NCBI GenBank assembly: GCA_947467145.1
Contig: CANIGJ010000021.1
Coordinates: forward strand, 1-64,000
Direction: 5' to 3'
DNA length: 64,000 nt
DNA from: Rhodospirillaceae bacterium
GTDB taxonomy: Bacteria; Pseudomonadota; Alphaproteobacteria; Rhodospirillales; UBA2165
The translations under genes and the position numbers were made by a program. The notes beneath the pieces were generated by a model. The model was not told the DNA's origin, did no database searches, and saw only the letters and a list, made by a program, of their open reading frames with translations. The first letter of the stretch is position 1. Each line of letters opens with the position of its first letter. This document shows positions 1 through 7,808 of the stretch, piece after piece.

Positions 1-54
1 CAAGCGGCGCTCTCGCAACATCCCCGACGACGACAGCCAAACCTGATCGCGAAG

Positions 55-88
55 CGCAGTAAGGCCCCCCGCGGGGGGCCTTACTGCG
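55..88. terminator. 34-bp perfect palindrome, probable terminator hairpin
   Basis: Two 16-base arms (55-70 and 73-88) are exact reverse complements around a central GC, so the whole 34 bases are self-complementary. It lies 4 bases beyond the stop of the minus-strand gene at 93-683, the position expected for a terminator. There is no clear T-tract on either strand, so a role as a cruciform or element-specific repeat is also possible. Confidence 0.5.
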
Positions 89-92
89 GGCC

Positions 93-683
93 TCACTGAT
101 GCATCTTTACTCCGCCATACCGATGCATTTTGTCTCCGGCGTTGACACCGCTACCCGTAAACCCAGAACAGGTCATCAATTCGACAGTTTTGAAGACCAC
201 GTGCATGTAGGCATTTATGCGATATTCGCCCTGTTCTAGTTCATCTGGCGCCATCAGGATTTGGGCGTGCCAGTCGATCGCTTGTGACCAGAAATCCGGT
301 CGAATAGCGTATCTATCGGGGGGCACCACTCGCGACATCAGCCGAAATCGATCGAGATCGTTGCCGAGCAATGATTCGAAGTGTGGTTCATTTTTCAAAT
401 TAGGCCCAACGATCTGGGTGCCGTATCCGGTCAGTTCGCCGAGCGAGCAAAGCCGCACAAGTTGTCGTGCGGCTTTTACGAGCCTCGGATCGCTCGAGGC
501 CGAAATTCCGAATGATAAGGCAAGGGAACCGTACCCTTCGATCGCTTCGTGCTTTGGGGAAAGAGGGGGCAGCCCGTACGCTAAATAGCGCACCGCTTGA
601 ATCGGCGTGCACTCTTCCGCGATCGGAAAGGTGGGGATGCGTTTAATCGTGGCAGCAGGACCGTCGATCATGTCGTCCACCAT
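93..683 (-). CDS. Hypothetical protein of the integrative element
   Basis: This 196-residue protein belongs to no family I recognise. It has no signal peptide, membrane segment or obvious catalytic motif. It is rich in Leu, Arg and His and looks like a soluble alpha/beta or helical protein. It lies between the integrase and the rest of the integrative element in the same orientation, so it is probably cargo. A perfect palindrome lies just after its stop. Start choice: ATG at 683, with in-frame ATG codons at residues 1 and 5. Coding potential is supported only by the long open frame and its context. Confidence 0.5.
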   Translation of the reverse strand: MVDDMIDGPAATIKRIPTFPIAEECTPIQAVRYLAYGLPPLSPKHEAIEGYGSLALSFGISASSDPRLVKAARQLVRLCSLGELTGYGTQIVGPNLKNEPHFESLLGNDLDRFRLMSRVVPPDRYAIRPDFWSQAIDWHAQILMAPDELEQGEYRINAYMHVVFKTVELMTCSGFTGSGVNAGDKMHRYGGVKMHQ

Positions 684-774
684 GTTTCGGGACAGAGCAT
701 ATCGTGGAGATCGAGATCATGGCGAGTCTGAGACGACTATTAATTTCCCTTCCCGCGAGAGACACATCCTATGG

Positions 775-2058
775 TTATTTTTTCTTCGAGGCTTGAAGCC
801 TGACGATTGCATCCAGCAGCATTTTGTCGGCATCGCTTGGGCCGGCGAGAACCGTTTCCAACCAAGAGCACCATGCGAACATTGCCTTACGGCGCGGTTC
901 CAGGTTTACCGCCAGATTGTACACCTTTTCCGTTATCTCCGTCGGCGTGTGGTTCAGCAGCGCCTTCAAGATCTCCGGTGGCGTGCCGAGTTCGCCGTGG
1001 ACTGTGGCGAAGGTGCGCCGTAGATCATGGATAGTGGCATCACCGACTCCTAGGCTATCGCGATTGCGATTTAGTGCACGGGTCAGGGCGGCTGGTTCCA
1101 GCGGCTTTTTGCCGATACGGGAAGCGAACAACCACGGTGACGGTTTCGGATCGAAGACCGCGCGATCCTTGCGATTGGGGCGAGCCGGTGGCTTTGGCGT
1201 TCGTAACATGTCGGCTTCTTTGACCGTCCGCATGGCCAGAGCCGGCAGCGGGACGACGTTCGTTCGTCCGTTCTTGGTGCGCTCGCCTGGAATCCACCAT
1301 AGGGCGTCCTGATCGATTTCGTTTGCGACTGTTCCCGCGACTTCGCCGCGCCGTTGACCGGTGAGCAGGGTGAATTTGAGGGCTAGTGCAGTTCGTCGGT
1401 CCATGTCGGCGGTATCAAGTCCCGACCAAAACGAACGAAGTTCTGTTGGCGACAGGAGCCTTTCGCGAGCGTTTTCTTCCAGGCGCTCGATTCCGACTGC
1501 CGGCGAGGCATCAACAATGCCGCGATCGAGACCGAACCTGAACACCTTCGACAACAACGATGCGGTACGGTTCCGCATGACCGGGCTGCCGCGTTCCTCG
1601 ATGTCGTCCAGCAGAAGCATGATATCGCGGCGGGTGATTGCCTTGGCCTTTTTCTTGCCCAGTACGGGGATGATCTCGCGATCGATCGTGCGTTGGTCCT
1701 GATCGGCCGATTTTTTCTTTTTCCTGGCATGGCGCTCTAGGTATTCGCCTGTAAGTTGGGCGACGGTTTCTGCGTTCCGCTCGGCAGCCTTGGCCTGCTT
1801 CGTCTTCGTATTCGGATCGGTTCCCTGATCGAGCAGGTCCTTTGCTTGCGCGTGCTCAAGCCGGGCCTTGGCGAGCATGACCTTGGGGTAGACGCCTAGT
1901 TTGAGCCGCTTCTGGATGCCTTCATGCCGATACATGGCGATCCAGGTCTTTTTGCCGCTGGTGCCTACGCGAATGCCCAGGCCGCTCTTCCCCTCCCAGA
2001 CCTCGTAACGGGCTGCTTTGGGCTTCAAGGCCGCGATCGATTTGTCGGTGAATGCCAT
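775..2058 (-). CDS. int: Tyrosine-type site-specific integrase
   Basis: This 427-residue integrase should catalyse insertion and excision of the element at tRNA-Pro. Residues 1-90 form the arm-binding domain seen in P4-type integrases (DUF4102 type). A core-binding helical domain follows at about 95-190, and the catalytic domain spans about 200-390. All catalytic residues are visible: Arg in LTGQRRGEV (about 236), Lys in RTKNGR (262), HxxR in IHDLRR (344/347), His in LLNHT (370) and the nucleophile Tyr in KVYNLA (380). The enzyme therefore looks intact. Its start codon lies about 155 bp from the attachment site, and an inverted repeat overlaps its 5' leader, which suggests autoregulation. Confidence 0.93.
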   Translation of the reverse strand: MAFTDKSIAALKPKAARYEVWEGKSGLGIRVGTSGKKTWIAMYRHEGIQKRLKLGVYPKVMLAKARLEHAQAKDLLDQGTDPNTKTKQAKAAERNAETVAQLTGEYLERHARKKKKSADQDQRTIDREIIPVLGKKKAKAITRRDIMLLLDDIEERGSPVMRNRTASLLSKVFRFGLDRGIVDASPAVGIERLEENARERLLSPTELRSFWSGLDTADMDRRTALALKFTLLTGQRRGEVAGTVANEIDQDALWWIPGERTKNGRTNVVPLPALAMRTVKEADMLRTPKPPARPNRKDRAVFDPKPSPWLFASRIGKKPLEPAALTRALNRNRDSLGVGDATIHDLRRTFATVHGELGTPPEILKALLNHTPTEITEKVYNLAVNLEPRRKAMFAWCSWLETVLAGPSDADKMLLDAIVRLQASKKK

Positions 2059-2062
2059 CGTG

Positions 2063-2090
2063 TGTTACCCACGATATCGTATGGGTAACA
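2063..2090. promoter_or_regulatory. Inverted repeat at the integrase start, probable operator
   Basis: The arms TGTTACCC and GGGTAACA (2063-2070 and 2083-2090) are exact reverse complements separated by 12 bases. The spacer itself begins with a 10-base palindrome, ACGATATCGT. The repeat lies 4 bases upstream of the integrase start codon, so a bound protein (Int, an excisionase or an element repressor) would block expression. The function is inferred from position and symmetry. Confidence 0.5.
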
Positions 2091-2212
2091 GAATCGATGA
2101 AACAAGGGGAAATTCGCAGGAACGAGAAACAACAGCGAAACCGCCATTTTCCTAAGGCCTGGCCTGCCATTTTTCATTCAGTCGGGTTGCATCGTGGTGC
2201 GTTTTATGGTGT

Positions 2213-2257
2213 CTGGGGGTCAAGGGGTCGTGGGTTCGAATCCCGCCGCTCCGACCA
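2213..2257 (+). other. Attachment site: 3' fragment of tRNA-Pro(GGG)
   Basis: The 45 bases read as the 3' part of a tRNA: GGG anticodon, the 3' side of the anticodon stem, a variable loop, a T-arm with TTCGAAT loop and 5-bp stem, the acceptor strand CGCTCCG, discriminator A and encoded CCA. No matching 5' acceptor strand (CGGAGCG) exists upstream, so this is not a complete tRNA. It fits the crossover half left when an element integrates into tRNA-Pro. The intact copy is predicted at the other end of the element, in the same orientation. Confidence 0.75.
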
Positions 2258-2263
2258 ATTTCA

Positions 2264-2297
2264 CCAAGGGGTTAGGCGGCAACGCCTGACCCCTTGG
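2264..2297 (+). terminator. Hairpin after the tRNA-Pro fragment
   Basis: A 15-bp stem with one G-T wobble (2264-2278 with 2283-2297) closes a GCAA tetraloop, 7 bases after the tRNA CCA end. This is likely the original terminator of the host tRNA-Pro gene, and it marks the first chromosomal DNA beyond the element. There is no long T-tract. Confidence 0.6.
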
Positions 2298-2320
2298 GCG
2301 TTTCTGGGGGAGCGTCCGCC

Positions 2321-3211
2321 TCAAGCCGCGCGCGGCAGCTGGCGACGCAGGCCGAGGATCTCGCGGGCCTCGCCGGCGCTGGCCGGCGTGCCACCAATCA
2401 ACTTGACGATCGACACGGCCTTTTCGACGAGCGCCGCATTGCTCGGCGCCAGCACGCCTCTGTCGATATAGATCGTATCTTCCAGCCCGACGCGCACATG
2501 CCCGCCCAGCAGGAACGATTGCGCCAGCATCGGGTAGCACCAGCGCCCGATACCGAAGGAGGCCCAATGGGCATCGGCGGGCAGCAGCGATTTCAGATAG
2601 GCCATGGTCGCCGGCGCCGCATCCGCGCCGTACTTCGTGCCGAGCACGATCTGGAACAAGGCGGGCGATGCCAAGGTGCCGTCAGCCAGCAGGTCGCGCG
2701 CCAGATGGATGTCGCCGCTGTCGAAGACTTCGAGTTCCGGCAAGGTGCCCGCTTCGCGGATCATGCCCGCCATGATGCGGACGTTGCGCGGCGTGTTGAT
2801 GACGACGGACGTGCCCGAGAACATGGTGTTGAGATCGAGGCTCGCCATTTCCGGGCGGAGTGCGACGACATGTTCGACGCGCGGCTCGGGCGGCATCAGG
2901 GTCGTGCCGGGGGCGGCGATCTTGGGATCGTGTTCGCTGGGGACAAAACGCTGGCCGGGCCCGGTCGTCAGGTTGATGACGACATCGACCTCGCTGGCGC
3001 GCAACCGTTCGACGACCTCGCGGTAATGGGCGAGTTCCATGCTCGGCCGGCCATCCGGATAGCGCACATGAATATGCACGATCGCCGCACCGGCGCGCGC
3101 AGCATCGATGCAGGCGTTCGCGATCTGCTCGGGCGTGCACGGCAGGCCGGGATGCTGGGCCACGGTCGTGATATTGCCGGTGACGGCGCAGGAGATGATC
3201 GTTCGCGACAT
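2321..3211 (-). CDS. BKACE-family beta-keto acid cleavage enzyme (DUF849)
   Basis: This 296-residue TIM-barrel enzyme belongs to the DUF849/BKACE family. Family members cleave a beta-keto acid with acetyl-CoA, giving acetoacetate and a new acyl-CoA. The zinc-binding HxH is visible at residues 46/48 (VHIHVRYPDGRPS). The late barrel motif HVRVGLEDTIY supplies the conserved Glu-Asp pair. Length is normal for the family. Substrate cannot be read from the sequence: the family includes enzymes acting on 3-keto-5-aminohexanoate, beta-ketoadipate and dehydrocarnitine. It is the last gene of a minus-strand run with a Rieske oxygenase and a molybdenum hydroxylase, which suggests a role after ring or side-chain oxidation. 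Confidence 0.85.
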   Translation of the reverse strand: MSRTIISCAVTGNITTVAQHPGLPCTPEQIANACIDAARAGAAIVHIHVRYPDGRPSMELAHYREVVERLRASEVDVVINLTTGPGQRFVPSEHDPKIAAPGTTLMPPEPRVEHVVALRPEMASLDLNTMFSGTSVVINTPRNVRIMAGMIREAGTLPELEVFDSGDIHLARDLLADGTLASPALFQIVLGTKYGADAAPATMAYLKSLLPADAHWASFGIGRWCYPMLAQSFLLGGHVRVGLEDTIYIDRGVLAPSNAALVEKAVSIVKLIGGTPASAGEAREILGLRRQLPRAA

Positions 3212-3259
3212 GAGGCCCCATATTATGATTGGATCGATGTTGCGTGTTTTATAACACGT

Positions 3260-4312
3260 TCAACTCACATAAAGCTGGCCGAGTCCCATCTCGCGCAGCA
3301 GCCTGCGGTAGGCGATGGATGCCCCGTCCGCCGCGATATGCACTTCCATCTGCAGATCCAGCGGCAGGTCTTCGGGCTTTTGCGATTCCACGATGATCTT
3401 ATCTTCGTTGAAGATTTGCGCGTTAAAATTATAGACGTCCTCGAGCGGGCCATCCTTGCCGAAGTTGCGCGCCAACGGGCAGAAGAGCCGCGTCTTGCGC
3501 GCGCTGATCGGTGAGGCCGCGTTCAGGATCCACAGCCGGCCGCTGTCCGGAAAATGCACGATGAGCCGGGCGCTGAAGGGCGGGAACATCTCGAAGACGC
3601 GCAGCCATTCGAAATCCGCCGGAGCCAGGTGCTGGAACCCTTTCGGATAATTGCTGACCGAACTGAGATATTCAACGCGTGCGCCGCGTGGCGTCTTCTC
3701 GACCTTATATTTCGGCACGATCGGATTGGAGCGATCGCCGAAGGAGGCGACATGCGCCCAAGCAAAGTGCGCCACATCGAGAAAGCCTTCGACCTGCCGT
3801 CCAGCGGAACTGTTGATATCGATCGTGGGCGCGAGGATGGGCTGAAAGTCAGGATCGTCCCAGGCTTCGAAATCCGGCAGGCTTTCGCCTTCGCCGTTCA
3901 AGGTCGTCCAGATCAGGCCGAAGCGTTCGATGGTCGGCAAGGTGATGATGCGTAGCTTGGGCGAGATCGGCATATCGGGATGCGCCGGTACGGCGACGCA
4001 GCGCCCATCCGGCGCATAGCGTAAACCATGATAGGGACAGACGAGGGTTTCATCCTCGACCCAGCCCAGGCTGAGCGATGCGCCGCGATGGAAACACAGA
4101 TCGCGCGCCGCGCGGGCAACGCCGTGGGTGCGATAGATGACCAGATCGGTATCGAGCAGGCGGACCGCGATCGGCTTTTCGGCCAGTTCGTCGCCGCGCG
4201 CGACGGGAAACCAAGCGCGCGATAGAACGGTCCAATCGGAGACGGAAAAAGTGCAATCGCGCGGCAGGCCGAGGCGATCGTTCTGTGCTGGGGGCGATGC
4301 CGGTGCACTCAT
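3260..4312 (-). CDS. Rieske-type non-heme iron oxygenase, alpha subunit
   Basis: This 350-residue oxygenase has an N-terminal Rieske [2Fe-2S] domain. Ligands are C73/H75 (CFH) and C92/H95 (CPYH). The catalytic domain shows the mononuclear iron facial triad in LDVAHFAWAHV (D180, H183, H188). Length and organisation resemble the vanillate O-demethylase / phenylpropionate-dioxygenase large-subunit group, which hydroxylate or O-demethylate aromatic acids. No ferredoxin reductase gene is adjacent, so electrons must come from elsewhere. It lies between the molybdenum hydroxylase (96-bp gap) and the BKACE gene (48-bp gap), all on the minus strand and probably one operon. The substrate is unknown; demethylation is a guess favoured by the co-directional folD. 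Confidence 0.85.
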   Translation of the reverse strand: MSAPASPPAQNDRLGLPRDCTFSVSDWTVLSRAWFPVARGDELAEKPIAVRLLDTDLVIYRTHGVARAARDLCFHRGASLSLGWVEDETLVCPYHGLRYAPDGRCVAVPAHPDMPISPKLRIITLPTIERFGLIWTTLNGEGESLPDFEAWDDPDFQPILAPTIDINSSAGRQVEGFLDVAHFAWAHVASFGDRSNPIVPKYKVEKTPRGARVEYLSSVSNYPKGFQHLAPADFEWLRVFEMFPPFSARLIVHFPDSGRLWILNAASPISARKTRLFCPLARNFGKDGPLEDVYNFNAQIFNEDKIIVESQKPEDLPLDLQMEVHIAADGASIAYRRLLREMGLGQLYVS

Positions 4313-4408
4313 CTTGATCCTCCTACAGAGGTGGTCCGCGACCCTACAAGAATCGCGATACGCTTTGGTGCCCCGCCGAGATCATCCTCATACTTTTACG
4401 ACCGCCGT

Positions 4409-6775
4409 TCAAGTTCCTCGCGTTTTGGCATCCTGGATCGCCTGCCATATGCGTTCGGACGTTGCCGGCATCTCGACATGACGCACGCCGAACTCCGACA
4501 AGGCGTCGACGATCGAGTTGATCACCGCGCCGAGCGCCGGAGTCGTGCCGCCTTCGGCGCCCGGGCGGATGCCGAAGCGGTGGCTGGTCGCCGGGATTTC
4601 TAGGAAAGTGCAATCGAACGATGGCAGCGAGGCGGCGCGCGGGATGGCGTAGTCCATGAACGAGCCCGACAGAAGCTGCGCATTTTCCGGATCGTAGTGG
4701 CAGATTTCCGACAGCGCCTGGCCGATGCCCTGGGCCGCAGCACCATGCGCCTGGCCATGCAGGATCATCGGATTGACCGCGAGGCCGACATCGTCGACGC
4801 CGCTCCATTTGACGATCGTTAGATCGCCAGTATCGGGATCGATCTCGACCTCGCAGATATGCGTGCCGGACGGATAGGCGCCGACCTTCGATGTATGATC
4901 GCCGATGCCGCCGAACGGGCCCTGCAACTCGGCCGGCAAGTCGGTTCGTTCGGACGCGAGACGTGCGATCTCGAAAATGCCGATGGCGCGATCGGTTCCT
5001 TTGACGCGGAAGGCTGGAGCCACAAACTCAACCTCGGCTTCGTCGGCCTGCAATAGCAATCCGGCGATCTTTTTACCCTTGGCGAGAATCTCGTCGACCG
5101 CTTCGCCGATGGCGAGGCTGGCTAGGCGCATCGAGCGGCCGGAATGCGAGCCGCCTCCGGCTTTGACGAACGCGGTATCGTGCGCGCGGAAATCGACATT
5201 TCCCCACGGCACGCCGAGCCAAGTATGGAGCAGCTGCGCGTAACTGGTCTCGTGACCTTGGCCGCTGTTCATGGTGCCGACGATAAGTTCGACGCGATCG
5301 TTCGCCTTGAACGCGATCTCGGCGCGTTCGCGCGGCGCACCGCCCGCACCTTCGACGTAATTGGCGATGCCGATGCCGCGTAAGCGCCCACGCGCCTTGG
5401 CTTCGGCGCGGCGCGCGGGAAAACCGTTCCAATCGGCGAGCTTGAGCGCGGCATCCATGGCCATCTCGTATTCGCCGTTGTCGTAGATGAGATTGACGCC
5501 GTTCTGATAAGGAAACTGGTTGGGTTGGATCAGATTGCGGCGGCGCAGCTCGACCGGGTCGAGGCCCATCTCGTCGGCGGCGATATCCACCAATCGTTCG
5601 ATCACATAAATGGCTTCGGGACGGCCGGCGCTGCGATAGGGCGAGGTCGGCGGCGTGTTGGTGAAAACGCCGAGGCCATGGAAATGCACGGCCGGAATAT
5701 CGTAGACGCCCTGCATGATGCCGAGGCCTTTGCGCAGCGGCACAAAAGCGATGGCATGACCGCCGATATTGCTGATGTTGGTGCCGCGCACGGCGAGGAA
5801 CTTGCCGTTTTTATCGAGCGCCAGTTCGGCGGAGACCGTCAGATCGCGGCCCTGATAATCGCTGAGGAAGGATTCACCGCGATCGCCTAGCCATTTGAGC
5901 GGTCGTCTGACTTGCTTCGCTGCCCAGGGCAGCAGGCCGTATTCGGGAAAGAAGAAATTGCGCGTGCCGAAATTGCCGCCCATATCCTCGCAGCGCGCGC
6001 GCACGCGTTCGGTATCGACGCCGAGGACGGCGGCGAGATCGATCTTTTCCTTGGCCACACCCATGCCGGTTCCGGCATACAGCGTATAGTTTTGGGTGGC
6101 GGGGTCGTATTCGGCGACCGCGTTGCGCGGTTCCATCGGACTGCCGGTGACGCGCTGGATCCAGGTGTCGAAACGCACGATATGCGCGGCCTTAGCGAAT
6201 GCCACGTCGGTCGCGTCTTTCTTACCGACTTCGACCTGCACACAGATGTTGGACGCGCAATCGTCCCACACCAGGGGCGCGCCGTCCTTGATCGCATCGC
6301 GCGCCATGGCGACGGCCGGCAGTGTCTCGTAATCGACGAACACCAGTTCGGCTGCGTCCTTGGCGGCGTTGGCGCTGTCGGCAATCACCATCGCGACGGG
6401 TTCGCCGATATAGCGCGCCTTGTCGGTGGCGAGCAGGGGCTGCGGGCGCGAATAGAGTTTAAAGTCGGTTGTGGCGTTCACCGCGACGTCGGTGCCGCCC
6501 GCCATGACTGGTTTGTGGTCCATGGCATTGAGGCCGCCGGCGATCAGGTCTTGGCCGGTGAAGACGGCGATCACGCCGGGCGAGTCCATCGCACCGCTGA
6601 TATCGATGCCGGTGATACGCGCATGCGCGTAAGATGACCGCACGAACGTCACATGCGCCATGTTGGGCAAAGTCTGATCGGCGACGTACAGCCCGTGACC
6701 GGTGACGAGGCGCAAGTCTTCCTTGCGCCGTACCGGCTGGCCGATGCCGTACCCGCTATTTATTTGAAGGGTCAT
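4409..6775 (-). CDS. Xanthine dehydrogenase-family molybdenum hydroxylase, large subunit
   Basis: This 788-residue molybdopterin-binding subunit belongs to the aldehyde oxidase/xanthine dehydrogenase family, which hydroxylates aldehydes, N-heterocycles or similar carbons. Visible motifs: the N-terminal KEDLRLVTGHGLYVAD start, GGNFGTRN, the loop SPYRSAGRPEA, GTMNSGQGHETS, and the C-terminal EGGTTPALGA with the catalytic Glu. The loop is the form II (YRxAGR) type, not the AYRCSFR of true CO dehydrogenase. Only the large subunit is present: no FeS or FAD subunit gene lies on either side, which is unusual. It starts 6 bases after the folD stop, so the two are probably co-transcribed and perhaps translationally coupled. 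Confidence 0.88.
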   Translation of the reverse strand: MTLQINSGYGIGQPVRRKEDLRLVTGHGLYVADQTLPNMAHVTFVRSSYAHARITGIDISGAMDSPGVIAVFTGQDLIAGGLNAMDHKPVMAGGTDVAVNATTDFKLYSRPQPLLATDKARYIGEPVAMVIADSANAAKDAAELVFVDYETLPAVAMARDAIKDGAPLVWDDCASNICVQVEVGKKDATDVAFAKAAHIVRFDTWIQRVTGSPMEPRNAVAEYDPATQNYTLYAGTGMGVAKEKIDLAAVLGVDTERVRARCEDMGGNFGTRNFFFPEYGLLPWAAKQVRRPLKWLGDRGESFLSDYQGRDLTVSAELALDKNGKFLAVRGTNISNIGGHAIAFVPLRKGLGIMQGVYDIPAVHFHGLGVFTNTPPTSPYRSAGRPEAIYVIERLVDIAADEMGLDPVELRRRNLIQPNQFPYQNGVNLIYDNGEYEMAMDAALKLADWNGFPARRAEAKARGRLRGIGIANYVEGAGGAPRERAEIAFKANDRVELIVGTMNSGQGHETSYAQLLHTWLGVPWGNVDFRAHDTAFVKAGGGSHSGRSMRLASLAIGEAVDEILAKGKKIAGLLLQADEAEVEFVAPAFRVKGTDRAIGIFEIARLASERTDLPAELQGPFGGIGDHTSKVGAYPSGTHICEVEIDPDTGDLTIVKWSGVDDVGLAVNPMILHGQAHGAAAQGIGQALSEICHYDPENAQLLSGSFMDYAIPRAASLPSFDCTFLEIPATSHRFGIRPGAEGGTTPALGAVINSIVDALSEFGVRHVEMPATSERIWQAIQDAKTRGT

Positions 6776-6781
6776 CCGGCT

Positions 6782-7651
6782 TTATGCGGGGCCGCGCAAT
6801 TTGGCAGCGCGCTCGGCGGCGCCGACGGTGTTGTCCAACAGCATCGTAACAGTCATCGGGCCGACGCCGCCCGGGACCGGCGTGATGTGCGAGGCCTTTT
6901 TCGACACGCCCTCGAATTCGACGTCGCCGCACAGGCGGCCGTCGGGCAGGCGGTTGATGCCGACATCGATCACGACCGCGCCGGTTTTCACCATTTGCGG
7001 GACGATCAGGTTCGGCTTGCCGGCCGCGACGACGAGGATATCGGCGAGGATCGTGTATTCCGCGAGATTGCGCGTTTTGACGTGACACACGGCGACGGTC
7101 GCTTCTTTCTGCATCAGCATCAGAGCCATCGGCTTGCCGACAATATTGCTGGCGCCGACGACGGTGACGTTTTTGCCTTCGACCGAAATGTTCTCGTGTT
7201 CGAGAATCTTCTGCACGCCATAGGGCGTGCAGGGCGGGAAGACGGTATCGCCGATGACCAGGCCACCGACATTATATAGATGGAAGCCGTCGACGTCTTT
7301 TTCGACGGCGATGGTCTCGAGGATGCGGCGGACCGAAATCGTCGGCGGCAGGGGCAACTGCACCAGGATGCCGTGCACCGCCGGATTGGCGTTCAGCTTC
7401 TCGATCTGGGCGATGAGTTCGGCCTCGGTGACGGTCGCGTCGAACCGCATGACGTCAGAGTTGATGCCGACCTCGGCGCAGGCCCGCGCCTTGTTGCGGA
7501 CATAGACCGCTGATGCCGGATCGTTACCGACGATGATGACGGCGAGGCCGGGGACGACCTTATATTGAGCCAGGAGCTTCTGGGCCCGCTCCGATATTTC
7601 GGTGCGGACTTTGCGCGCGATGGCGACCCCATCGATGATTACGGCGGACAT
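6782..7651 (-). CDS. folD: FolD bifunctional methylene-THF dehydrogenase/cyclohydrolase
   Basis: FolD (289 residues) interconverts 5,10-methylene-, methenyl- and 10-formyl-tetrahydrofolate. Signatures include GILVQLPLP, the NADP site GASNIVGKPMALML and the C-terminal PVPGGVGPMT. The start was set at 7651 (MSAVIIDG): a GAGGT Shine-Dalgarno lies a few bases upstream, and the longer open frame to 7909 adds residues absent from the family. It heads a minus-strand run with a molybdenum hydroxylase, a Rieske oxygenase and a BKACE enzyme, and is divergent from pobA. That context suggests it may handle one-carbon units released during aromatic O-demethylation. Confidence 0.96.
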   Translation of the reverse strand: MSAVIIDGVAIARKVRTEISERAQKLLAQYKVVPGLAVIIVGNDPASAVYVRNKARACAEVGINSDVMRFDATVTEAELIAQIEKLNANPAVHGILVQLPLPPTISVRRILETIAVEKDVDGFHLYNVGGLVIGDTVFPPCTPYGVQKILEHENISVEGKNVTVVGASNIVGKPMALMLMQKEATVAVCHVKTRNLAEYTILADILVVAAGKPNLIVPQMVKTGAVVIDVGINRLPDGRLCGDVEFEGVSKKASHITPVPGGVGPMTVTMLLDNTVGAAERAAKLRGPA

Positions 7652-7679
7652 TAAGACCTCACGGCTACGATTGAGGCAG

Positions 7680-7708
7680 TAAAAACACTTCAATTTCAGT
7701 CCTGTCAA
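7680..7708 (-). promoter_or_regulatory. Possible folD promoter
   Basis: On the minus strand a perfect TTGACA (7703-7708) stands 17 bases from TTTTTA (7680-7685), about 29 bases ahead of the folD start. The -35 box is exact but the -10 box is weak. The 157-bp gap also has to hold the pobA promoter, and a GTGGG/CCCAC inverted repeat lies nearby. Confidence 0.35.
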
Positions 7709-7808
7709 AGGGTGGGAACCGCCCACCGGGAAAGTGGGCTGAATTTCTTGAGTGGGACGCCCATCGCCGCCATATTGGGCAGCCCTACCAACCAGAAACG
7801 ATGATCTC

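Larger units (their letters stand above)
1..2257. mobile_element. End of an integrative element in tRNA-Pro
   Basis: The left 2.26 kb carries a tyrosine integrase and an unrecognised gene, and it ends exactly at the CCA of a 3' tRNA-Pro fragment. After that point a strong hairpin, likely the native tRNA terminator, and ordinary chromosomal genes begin. This is the usual layout of a genomic island or prophage that recombined within the 3' half of a tRNA gene. The intact tRNA-Pro and the rest of the element should lie to the left, outside the window, so the element's size and cargo cannot be judged here. Confidence 0.75.

Noticed and set aside
2294..3514. Long plus-strand open frame (406 codons) opposite the BKACE gene
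   Set aside because: It is antisense to a gene with clear family motifs, crosses the intergenic gap, and its translation is Arg/His/Gln-rich with no motif, as expected of a GC-rich shadow frame.
4409..6775. Identification as CO dehydrogenase large subunit (coxL)
   Set aside because: The active-site loop is SPYRSAGR, not the AYRCSFR of form I CO dehydrogenase, and coxM/coxS are absent.
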